Origin: Tolypeutes matacus
Lineage: Eukaryota > Chordata > Mammalia > Cingulata > Chlamyphoridae
DNA length: 64,000 nucleotides
Direction of reading: 5' to 3'
NCBI GenBank assembly: GCA_026826555.1
Contig: JAKSZT010017954.1
Location: forward strand, 2,491,825-2,555,824
Positions within the stretch are counted from its first letter, which is position 1, and the number at the start of each line of letters is the position of its first letter. The position numbers and the translations under genes were made by a program. Below are positions 55,336 to 64,000 of this stretch, in pieces. The notes beneath the pieces are model-generated. The model was not told the origin of the DNA, searched no databases, and worked only from the letters and a program-made list of their open reading frames with translations.

Positions 55336-57077
55336 TTTTAATGACCATTTAGGTTTCCATTATGTTCATTTTTATTTTTCTGTAAGTATATTTCAGAATA
55401 AGGAAGTTTTTAAACAAAGAAAAGAAAGAAACTTCCCAGGGAGGAGGAGGCAGTGCCTTGCAGGGGCTGAGCACCTGCTCCTACATGCTGCCCCTTACAT
55501 TTTATTTCCTCCTTTGAGGTGCCTCTCAAATCCAGCCTCCCCGGGGGAAGCACTCCTGAGGCTGCCCCTGGGAACTGGGAAGCTTTTGATTTATGAACCA
55601 TGCATGTTCAAACTGCATATTCCCGGCACTGCTGTAACTTGTAGCCATGAAGCTGAGGCCCTGTCATTCGCCCACCCTTGGCCTGGTGCTCTCAGCTGTC
55701 ATGCATTTGTGTCTTTTCTCTGCCTCCCTTCCTGGCAGACAGGCCCTAAGTTCCTCCAAGGGCCGGGGCCGCGGCTCACTGGTCTTCAGTGTGCACAGCA
55801 GCCCAAGCTCAGGATGTCTGTGAAATACAAAATCAATTAGGTGGTGGGAGGTGCTTAGAGGAGAGGAGGAGAGAAGAAGATGTGTCTCTAGGCTCAAAAG
55901 AAGTACGTTGGTGGGCTTCTGGAGCACGGAACTCAGCCTTGGCTCTAGTTCCAAAGACGTTGATCAGGTCGGGAGTGATGGAGCCAAGTGAGCCGCTGTG
56001 AGAAGCTGGGGGCTTGGGAATGCCCCCTGGTACCATGGCGGCACTCTGCGCTGCCCCAGGACCTCTCTGTGTTTCTGTCAAGGACACAGTTCTGGCCGTG
56101 TGGCCCTGTGGCCAGCCCACCGTGGCAATTCAGAGTGCGAGTCCTTCCGTCTTACTCAGCTGTCATGTCTCCTCTCCCATATTGGACTGGACGCAGACGC
56201 CTTCTCTGTTTGGTTTTCCTTTGGTCTGTCTCGGCTAATGCTTTATTATTCCTTCTCATTTCCCACAGTCCTTCCAAAAGAGAAACACAGGCAGGAGCTA
56301 TGTGGTTCCTTCTCTAAGCAGGATCCAAGGCGATTTCTGTTGTGTTGACAGGTGAGCTCAAAGCTCCAGCTCTCCAGACTGGCCGGCATTCAAAAAACTG
56401 GGTGTTGTAACCTCAGTCTCCTCACACAGTGTCTGGCCCTGAGCAAGGCTCAATAAGGATTTGTAGGATGAAGGGTGAAATATTTTGAATAAAGGACAGA
56501 TGAACATCAGCCATGGTTGGTCCCATTTCCTAACTGGGAACCCCCATGAGCAAACCCTGAACCTGGAAGCAAACGAGCACAGTGGGAACCGCCGGGGCCC
56601 CTGAAGAGACCAGCGCTCTCATGGAACTGTGGGTGATTCTCAGGGGACCTCCTACCAAATGTCACCTCCCCAACTCGTGCTTGGAAGTGGCTTGGAAACC
56701 TCCACTTTCCCTGGGGATCCTGATTCCAGGATGGGACCTCCCTGTACAGCCTAGGCTCATTACCACCACCATGGAAAACCCAGCCCACCTTACTTGAACT
56801 CTCTGTCTTCTACCCTAAACTTGCTCATTCTCCCTTGTTCTCAGTGTTAGCAGATGGTGCACCATTCCCTGATTGGCCATTCAAGCTGAAATTCTCATCT
56901 TTGTCACCCCCTTGTTCTGTGTCGCACCTTGTTCTGTGTCGGTAGTGCTCCAGTCCTCCAGCTACACTGCTCTGCCTCAGTTTAGGCTGCATCTCTCGTC
57001 TGCACAGCCCACCTGGCCTTCCTGCCTTCCGAGCTCTACCCTCGTGAGATCTTCCACTTCCCTGGCTGCCAGAGTTC

Positions 57078-57597
57078 TCTTTTCAAAGGCACAATTGCTT
57101 CTATCACTCTATGTTTTCAAAACCCCTGCTTGTTGCCTATTACTCTGAGCTTAGACCTGAGCTCTTTGGCATGGCTCAGAGCCAAACCTTGCCAGCCTTC
57201 CTGCCCTGCCACTGCCACCCTCCCCGACAGCCCACTGCCCCACCCAGCCCCTTGGCACTCTCCCAACATTGGCCCACTGTCTTGCTCCTCTGTGTTTTTC
57301 CGGGTGGCACCATTTTTTCCTGCTTAAAATGCCCCCTCACTTTGTCCACCTGCCAAACTCCGCTTCTTCCTTGAAGTCCCATCTCAGATGTCCCGTCCTC
57401 TGGGAAACTTCCCCTACTCTTCCATTCAGAGTTACTTGGTTTTGTTTCTGGGCCCCATAGCTTGAGTCACACTGTGCTAATTTGTTTGCCGGGGTCTCTG
57501 CCCCACACAGACTGCAAGCTTCACCACAGACTCCCCATCCTAAACATAATGCTTGGCACACAGTAGGGCTTCAGTAAATGTTGGTTGCATGAACTGA
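57078..57597 (+). repeat. L2 LINE 3' end, long copy
   Basis: 'aaatgccccctcactttgtc', 'tccttgaagtcccatctcag', 'actgcaagcttcaccacaga' and 'gcttggcacacagtagggct' followed by 'tcagtaaatgttggttgcat' give the whole L2 3' end in order. Frames on both strands here are chance. Confidence 0.85.
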
Positions 57598-57889
57598 TGG
57601 TGCTTATTAAGCCCCTGACTTTATTCGATTGTTGCTAAACCAGAAAACTGAACAGGCCCAGTTCCCACTCAGAGGCAAGTTCCCCACGCTTTGGTGAACG
57701 GGTTGATCTGTTTCAGATTGAACCAGAACCGTAGCTCTGGCACCGCTGGTGGGATAGAGGTGAGTGTGTTCAGGAGTGCAGAGAATTCAGTGAAGACACA
57801 AAGGGGAGGCTCCCAGGATCAGGATTCCTGGTTTATGATCCGTGCTGGGGCTGGTAGGTTTTCCTTCAATGGCTTAGACGTGGGAATGG

Positions 57890-58800
57890 GATGTGTGGTA
57901 GGCAGAGGCATGACCCTGCCCCACCTCCAGTCAATCCCTGCCCTAACCCCCGGGACCTGTGAACACACTGCATCCCCATGGCAAAGGAACTTAGCAAATA
58001 TTAGTGCCTATTAGAATAGGGAGGCTAGCCTGCATTAGCCAGGTGAGCCCAATTTCATCACGAGGCCCTCAAAGGCAAACAACCGGGACGTGGATGTGGC
58101 TCAAGCATTTGGGCACCCGCCTACCACATGGGAGGTCCCGAGTTCAGTGTCCTGTGCCACCTAGAGAAGACGAGCTAGACAACAAGCTGGCGTGGTGAGC
58201 TGACACAAGTTGACACAACAAGGAGACACAAAGAGGAAAGACAATGAGAGACACAACAAAGCAGGGAGCGGAGGTGGCTCAAGTGATTGAGTGCCTCTCT
58301 CCCACATGGGAGGCCCCCGGGTTTGGTTCCTGGAGCCTCCTAAAGAGAAGACGAGCAGACACAGAGAGCACACAATGAATGGACACAGAGAGCAGATAGC
58401 GAGCACAATGGTGGAGGAGGGAGAAATAGATAAAATAAATTAAAAAAAAAAAAAGCAAACAACCTTCTCTGACTGCAGGCAGGAGAGAGAAAGATGCTCA
58501 GAGTGATGTCGAGTGTGAGAAGGACTCGATGCACTGTGCCGCTCGGAGAGGCCTCAGGAGCTAGGGGTGCTCCCCAGCTGACAGCCAGTGAGGAGATGGG
58601 AATCCCAGTCCTACAACTGCCAGGAAGTAGATTCTGCCCAGAGCCCCAGTAAGGAATACAGCCCTGCGATGCCTGGACTTAAGCCCAGTGAGACCCGTGT
58701 TGGCCTTTTAACCTACAGACCCGTGAGATAATAAATGGGTGTTATTTTAAGCTGCTAAATTTGTGGCAATTTTTCTGTCAGTGATAAAAAACGAATACAG
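57890..58800 (+). mobile_element. MLT1-like MaLR LTR carrying a SINE
   Basis: Left part: 'aacccccgggacctgtgaac', 'agcaaatattagtgcc'. Right part: 'gacccgtgagataataaatg' followed by 'gttattttaagctgctaaat' and 'gtgataaaaaacgaatac'. A dimeric SINE separates the parts at 58085-58454. Confidence 0.65.
58085..58454 (+). mobile_element. Dimeric DAS SINE, plus strand
   Basis: Two heads (58085-58162, 'cgtggatgtggctcaagc', and 58264-58342, 'gcggaggtggctcaagtg') are joined by an acacaa-rich linker and end in A-rich sequence. gcaaacaacc duplications lie at 58075-58084 and 58455-58464. Confidence 0.9.
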
Positions 58801-59539
58801 GCTGCTAGCAGGTAACGCCTCAATATATTCCATGCCTCGCTGCACAGACAGGCCTCCCTGTCAGCCCTAGAGCGATACTTGTTATTTCATTTGTGCTCCT
58901 TGTGGCCATAGATGAAACAGTGGATTGCCACTTGGCACTCATTCACAGAAGTTTTATCCTGGAAAAACAATTCAGCAGCCCGTTCAAAACATTCTTTCCT
59001 GCTGGGCCATGCAGTTCTCTGGGGCTATTCCAAACCTGAAGATAACAGAGATAATTGACTTAACCCCTATTTTTTCTTTTTCTTTTTAATTAAGTGTTGC
59101 GCTGACTATTGAAAAAGGTGGGTGGGTAATCCCGGTGTTACCAGAGGCTCATGCTGGTGCTTCTGTGGAGGAGGGCTGACTTACAGGTAGGAAGCAGAGG
59201 TGGGAACGAATGAGTGGCTTTCCCTGGGGGTGGGCCTGCTGTGTCCTGAGACTCACTCGAGGTCCCAGTGGACTTCAGGAATATCCCTGTATTCCTGGCC
59301 ATAGCTGCAGCACAAGTAGGAGCTCCCGGGGCCCTGGAGGGAGAATCAGGAAGCCTTGCTGCTCCTGGCTGTGGGTCTCTCTGTTTTCCAAGGGCCCCAC
59401 CCTCTGTGCATCTTCACACTGCGTCTGTGAACCACCGGGGTTGGAGGAGATTGCCCCAAAGGCTTAGAGAGTTGGTGATTCTGGGAAAGTACAGTTACCG
59501 AAGTACCTGCCTTGTCAGAATTTACTGGCCTCCCCCCTT

Positions 59540-60000
59540 TTTTTCTTTAACTTTTTACTTTTAAATTATTTCAAACATATGGGACAGTTGCAAAAAATAA
59601 TATAAAACCCATACAGAGATCTACAAAATGCTCCCCCCACCCCCAGATACCCAAATCCACCAATTTTAACATTTTGCCACATTTACCACATCATTCTATC
59701 ATCTACCCCTTATCTGTTTTCTTAATATTTGAGGGTAGATTTAGAATAGGATATTCACTTATGTAATCACCTCAAGTATAGTTATCAAGCTTAAGAACTT
59801 CAACATTGATATAAAACTTAGTCTATATTCCAGCTTTTCCATATGTCCCAGTAATGTCCTTTTGAACCTTTTATCCTCCATTGTTAGATCCAGTCCAGGA
59901 TCATGTATTGCATTCAGTTGCCATTTTCTCTTTAGTCGCTTTTTTTTTTTTTTTTTTTTTTTTCAGTTGTGGAAACATACATATGACATAAACTTTCCCA
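59540..60000 (-). mobile_element. L1 3' UTR, antisense
   Basis: 'cttttaaattatttcaaaca', 'taacattttgccacatttac' and 'cccagtaatgtccttttgaa' are antisense L1 3' UTR. A run of about 24 T at 59939-59962 and 'gaaacatacatatgacataa' start a second antisense copy. Confidence 0.7.
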
Positions 60001-60524
60001 TCTGAACCACTCTCAAGCATCCCATTGCTGCACTGCCTTTTGACAATGCCTGTCTCTTGTTATTCTAGCTCTGCTCTTCTGAATTCTGCTTGGCTTTCCC
60101 CTCTCTCTGAGATCCTTCCTCATGGATAACCTCGGCTGCACTTAGTTTCTATGGGTAACTTCTTCTGTGTTGGTCACATGGACCCCTATCCCCAAAGAAC
60201 CAGCCCCTCAAGTTCACTCTTTCAGAGAAGTTACCTGATGAGAAGCCATTTGCAGTTGGTCATGTCTGCCCTGGTACCGTCTGTGGCCCTTTGCTTAGGG
60301 TGGCCAGGTACAGCTGCACAGGTTGGGCACTGCCCATTATTAGGCCATTAGGCTTAGGTTTTATCACATAACAAAAATAATTTTCCAGAAAAATATTTTA
60401 TCAGAGGCCACATGGAGTATCTGTATATGATGCCATGGCAGTAAGCCTGTGGCTAAATCTACTAAATCTGTTCAATTTAGAGACTGTTAGGGCTGGGAGG
60501 GATATCAGAGATTCCTTAGTAAAT

Positions 60525-60625
60525 GGTTATAAGCTGGTAGCCTGCAGATATGTTTTTTTGGACCATATCACATTTAATTATTATTATTTTTAAATAATCC
60601 TGAAACTTGTCAGCAGGGCATGAAA
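60525..60625. repeat. Possible short old repeat
   Basis: 'gcctgcagatatgttttttt' and an ATT-rich run (60575-60595). Family not identified. Confidence 0.3.
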
Positions 60626-60784
60626 ACTTTGGTTTGCCAACATCTCCACCCCACAACTTCCCCAGCCTGCTTGATGCATTGAGCTTTACCTCCAGGCTCC
60701 TGGAGTTACCTGAGGGCCTGGGCTGGGCTGCACAGCTAGAAGAATCTGTACAGAGTGTGTGCGTTTCTGGTCCTAGGGCAGGCG

Positions 60785-60998
60785 TTTGTAGCCTTTTGTG
60801 TTCCACGGGCCCCTTTGCCAGTCAGGTGAAAACCACGGACCCCTTACTAAGTCCACACTACACTGTGTATGATTTAATAAATATATCCTACCCGCACCAA
60901 CACATCCCCACAGGAATGTTTTATTGAATTTTTAGTTCAAGCTCACGGACCGCCTGAAATCCTTCCATGGACCCCTGGTTAAGAATCCCTGTTCTAAG
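60785..60998 (+). mobile_element. hAT-like MITE with both ends
   Basis: The left end 'gtagccttttgtgttccacg' with 'ggcccctttgccagtcaggt' and the right end 'catggacccctggttaagaa' with 'tccctg' form imperfect inverted termini. Internal deletion relative to longer copies is likely. Matches 54460-54645 inverted. Confidence 0.65.
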
Positions 60999-61060
60999 GC
61001 CTCAAGGAAGACATTATGGCCCAAGTGTGGACCAGAGATGGCAACTAAAAGGATGGAGGG

Positions 61061-61174
61061 AGGGGACGGATGTGGCTTGGGTGGTTGGGCGTCCGTCTCC
61101 CATATGGAGGGACCTGGGTTCGATCCCTGGGACCTTCTGGTAAAAAACAACAACAACAACAAAAATAAATAAAT
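61061..61174 (+). mobile_element. Young tRNA-SINE monomer with 14-bp duplication
   Basis: Head 'gacggatgtggcttgggtgg', B box 'gggttcgatccctggg', then a CAA-rich and AAAT tail. Perfect copies of aaaaggatggaggg flank it at 61047-61060 and 61175-61188. It equals the left unit of the dimers at 5355 and 15364. Confidence 0.93.
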
Positions 61175-61314
61175 AAAAGGATGGAGGGGATGCAGAGAGA
61201 ATTGTCCAGGCTGGAAGCAAGAGGGTGGATGGACTGGGAAGAATATTTTACTGGCTCCAAGGTCAGAACACTGAGGTTGAGTCGTGGCTCTGCCCTGTTC
61301 CCAGTTGTAGGATC

Positions 61315-61500
61315 GTGGTTTTGGTTTTAGATTTCATTTTCATTAATATATGTGCATAGTTACAAGAGTCAAATGGTTATTCAGGCTTGTTACCAAAACA
61401 CAGCAATTTCCCAACCCAGCTCTTTCCCCTCTCGCCAACCATTTCTTGCTTCCCAGGGGCAACCAGTTTCACTTATTTTAGCTGCTCTGCTATCGACCTC
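61315..61500 (-). repeat. L1 3' debris, antisense
   Basis: 'gttacaagagtcaaatggtt' and 'cccaggggcaaccagtttca' are antisense L1 3' UTR blocks. Confidence 0.5.
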
Positions 61501-62934
61501 CCTCTATGGAAGATAAGGCTCTAGCTTTCATTTACACATATACTCCCCGCCCCCTGCCGTGAGACGCATGTGCAGACTTCCTCCCCCAATGTCCTACAGA
61601 ATTTTAACTCTGTATCCAATGTTGACTTTATTATGACATGGGAAATGCCCAGGGCAGCTGAGCTGTGTAGTGGACTTGGATATCTTTTCCTTTCCTACAT
61701 AGTTTCTGTTATTCATGGAGTAACTCATTATCTTTGTTTATTGCTTCAGTTTCTGTGTCCCTGTCACTAATGTATTCATAACTCTCCCTGCAAAGTAAAA
61801 AAACACCACTTAATGCAAAAGGTGTCCCGTCAGTTTCATCATGCTAGGGTCAACTGGGAACGTGAATGGGAAGGGGCTTTATAAGAATCGTAAAGATGAT
61901 GCTGATTGTTGATGATCATTGCTCTCTGGAACTTGCTTCCCAAATCTCCAAACTGGAAAGTAAGTATAGGGCAAACAAAAGGACACTTCACTGTGCATAG
62001 TGGGGAGTGAGGCTCGTGGAACCCAAGAGACAGAAGAGGTTAAACATATTTATAGGGCCATAAGGAGTTAGTATCACCGCATAGGTGATTGAGATATGAT
62101 ATATCATGCAGGAAAGTCCTTATGGCATAGAGAATGGCCTGGACCCCTTTGCCAGCCTACTTAGAGGCAGAACTTGGGGCCAGGCAGACTGTACTGATCC
62201 GTCAGCATTGATGACGTTTCTCTGGGAGGAGAAAAAAAATTCCCTCTGATGCCTGGAGAGGAAATGACCATATGATGATGATGAGGAGGAGGAGGAACGT
62301 TTGGTCATCTCCTTCATGCCCTGTTCCAAGGCATCTCAGAGCCTGGGAGTTTTGAAAAAATTATTTATTTTCCTTTATTCCGAGTGCCACTTGAACATAC
62401 TTAGAATGTCTTTGTCATGGGACCTGGAAAATAAAAGCCAAGTGATGGGAGCATCTTAAATGTCTTGGGTAGTTTCCCAGCTACTCTTCTGCCTTGAGGG
62501 TTTGGGGTTTGGGGCAGGCCTGGTTGATGTCTGTCTAGCTGTGAGGCCCTCTTGGCCTATGTTTCCTCATTTGAAAATTGCTTTTCATAATGATTCAGGC
62601 CTACAATCCCTTATCCATGATTCTGAAATCCCCTAAGCTCTGAAAGCCCAAAGTTCTTTTCAGAGTTTGGTACCTGACCTGAACCTGTCTGAGACTATTG
62701 GTAGTCATTAGGTGCCTGCCTTAGAATGGATAGTCATACGTTATGCTGCAGAAATATTACTGTGTTTGGTTAGAGGGTGTTGCCCAGACCCTAAACTTCA
62801 AAATTCCAAAATACATCTGGCCCCAAGAGTTTGGGAAAAGGGATTGTGCCCTGTAGTATCTACTCCTTCTGTAGTATGTATTCCACTGTGTTGTGGGGAG
62901 GGTTTGAATGAGATACCACATGTGTAAAAGATGA

Positions 62935-63000
62935 AGAACTGCATCAGGGAAATAGTATGTGCTCAATAAATGTTAGCTCTTATCCTTATTATTCATTGGT
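62935..63000 (+). repeat. MIR/L2 3' tail
   Basis: 'tatgtgctcaataaatgtta' followed by 'gctcttatccttattatt' is a MIR 3' tail. Confidence 0.55.
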
Positions 63001-63104
63001 TTTTGAATTACTATTCACAGGACTAGGAATGGTTAGAGAGATTAACCACCTAAGTCCAACTTCCTACATTCATTCAAGGTCATGAAGAATTATTTAAGAC
63101 CAGA

Positions 63105-63300
63105 AAGAATTGAAGTAGCAGCTTCGTGTGTAAAAGAAAGATCCAGAGACATAACTGGGTTCAAATCCTGTCCCTGCCACTTACCACCTTTATGACCCTT
63201 TACCTCTTTGCCTTACTGTCCTCATCTGTAAAATGGGGATAACAATACCCATCTCCCAAGGTTGCCCTGACAATAGAGAAGCTTAAAAAGACAGTGTATT
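63105..63300 (+). repeat. MIR, nearly complete
   Basis: 'ctgggttcaaatcctgtccc', 'tgccttactgtcctcatctg' and 'taaaatggggataacaatac' are in order from the tRNA-like to the core part. Confidence 0.88.
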
Positions 63301-63354
63301 AAAGTGGATGGCCTCTGATGTGATGACCTGGGAAGGGCATGTCACCTCTGTGGT

Positions 63355-63797
63355 TTTCTTGCACAAAGTGTATGACTTCAATCTAATCATGAAAAAAGCA
63401 GCAAATTCAAATTGAGGGATGTTCTACAAAATAACTGACCAATACTCTTCAAAAGCGTCAAGTTCCTGAGACATCATGAAACACGACTAAGGAGCTGTCA
63501 TAGATTGGAGGAGACTGAGGAGCCATGGCAGCTAAATGCAAGGTGGGATCCTGGATAGGGTCCTGGGACAGAAGCAGGACAGCATGGAAAAGCTGGTGAA
63601 TCCGTATGAGTTCTGTGGAATAGTTAATAGTCTGGTACCAAGGTTAACTCCTTAGTTTTGATGATCTATCTAGGGTTATGTAAGATGTCAGTAAATATAA
63701 GGGGAGACTGGGTGAAGACTATACAGGAATGCTGTACTATTTTTGCAACTCGTCTGTAAGTCTAAAATCATCCCAAAATAAATATAATAAAAAAAGA
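63355..63797 (+). mobile_element. L1 3' end with poly(A)
   Basis: 'aaattgagggatgttctaca', 'ggtgggatcctggatagggt', 'ggttatgtaagatgtcagta' and 'tctaaaatcatcccaaaata' followed by an A-rich tail. Same family as 42255-42680. Confidence 0.8.
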
Positions 63798-64000
63798 ATG
63801 TCACGTTGCTTGGCAAACTCTTAGTCAGGGGCTAAGTGAACGTGCATCCCCTCCTTCCTTGGGGCCTTTTATCCCTGGGGAAACCAGAGACCCACACAAA
63901 CAGCAGGACAAAGGAGAGAAAGTGTGAATGGTCCAGGATATATCAGAGGAGGGAGAAGGCCCTGTGCCTGCTGCTAAGAGAAGGTGCTTTTTGAAGTTAA

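Larger units (their letters stand above)
46815..64000 (+). other. HIP1: HIP1 intron 1 (5' part)
   Basis: After the donor at 46815 I found no sequence matching HIP1 exon 2, which in other mammals starts with TVSINKAI. HIP1 intron 1 is very long in human, so the remaining 17 kb is most simply intronic. It carries the repeats listed separately. Stretches 46815-48715, 55340-57075, 58800-59535, 60000-60520 and 61500-63105 hold nothing I recognise beyond short low-complexity runs such as gtgtgt at 48467-48482. Confidence 0.75.

Noticed and set aside
1..64000. CRISPR array, operon or prokaryotic mobile system
   Set aside because: No regularly spaced direct repeats or gene clusters. The window has spliced genes and mammalian SINEs and LINEs throughout.

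Overview
This is mammalian nuclear DNA, most likely from an armadillo (Dasypus or a close xenarthran). The main reason is the repeated presence, on both strands, of tRNA-derived SINEs of the armadillo DAS type. Their sense strand reads like 'gcggatgtggctcaagc' with a B box near 'ggttcgatccc', and they occur as monomers and tandem dimers. Ancient mammalian repeats (L2, MIR, MLT2, MER5A-like, L1M) fill most of the rest. There is no bacterial or viral gene organisation, and most open frames are chance frames in repeats or GC-rich DNA.

Layout. (1) 1-9.9 kb is intergenic. An old antisense L1 was broken by a nearly full-length processed pseudogene of USP28 (minus strand, 2175-7259) and later by a younger L1 fragment; three tRNA-SINE insertions sit inside the pseudogene. 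(2) 10.6-14.9 kb holds an intact three-exon CC chemokine gene on the plus strand, recognised as CCL26 (eotaxin-3), with a plausible STAT6 site and TATA-like box just upstream and an AATAAA signal downstream. Its second intron carries an antisense RPL14 processed pseudogene, itself split by a SINE that contains another SINE and the only assembly gap (13533-13542). (3) 15-45.9 kb is a repeat-rich intergenic stretch: antisense L1 ORF2 and 3' ends, DAS SINEs with clear target-site duplications, MLT2 LTRs, a 574-bp solo LTR with a 5-bp duplication, L2 and MIR. (4) 45.9-47.2 kb is a strong CpG island with GC boxes, a CCAAT box and the first coding exon of HIP1 (46695-46814, plus strand). (5) 46815-64000 is the start of HIP1 intron 1, with no further coding exon seen.

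The order CCL26 then HIP1 on the same strand matches the human 7q11.23 arrangement (CCL24-CCL26-HIP1), which supports orthology. The two genes are unrelated in function: CCL26 is a secreted ligand for eosinophil and basophil CCR3, and HIP1 is a clathrin/actin endocytic adaptor. I found no new multi-gene system. The most informative unusual features are nested retroinsertions, including a retrocopied LTR-terminated RNA and a very short L1 insertion, both with clear duplications.
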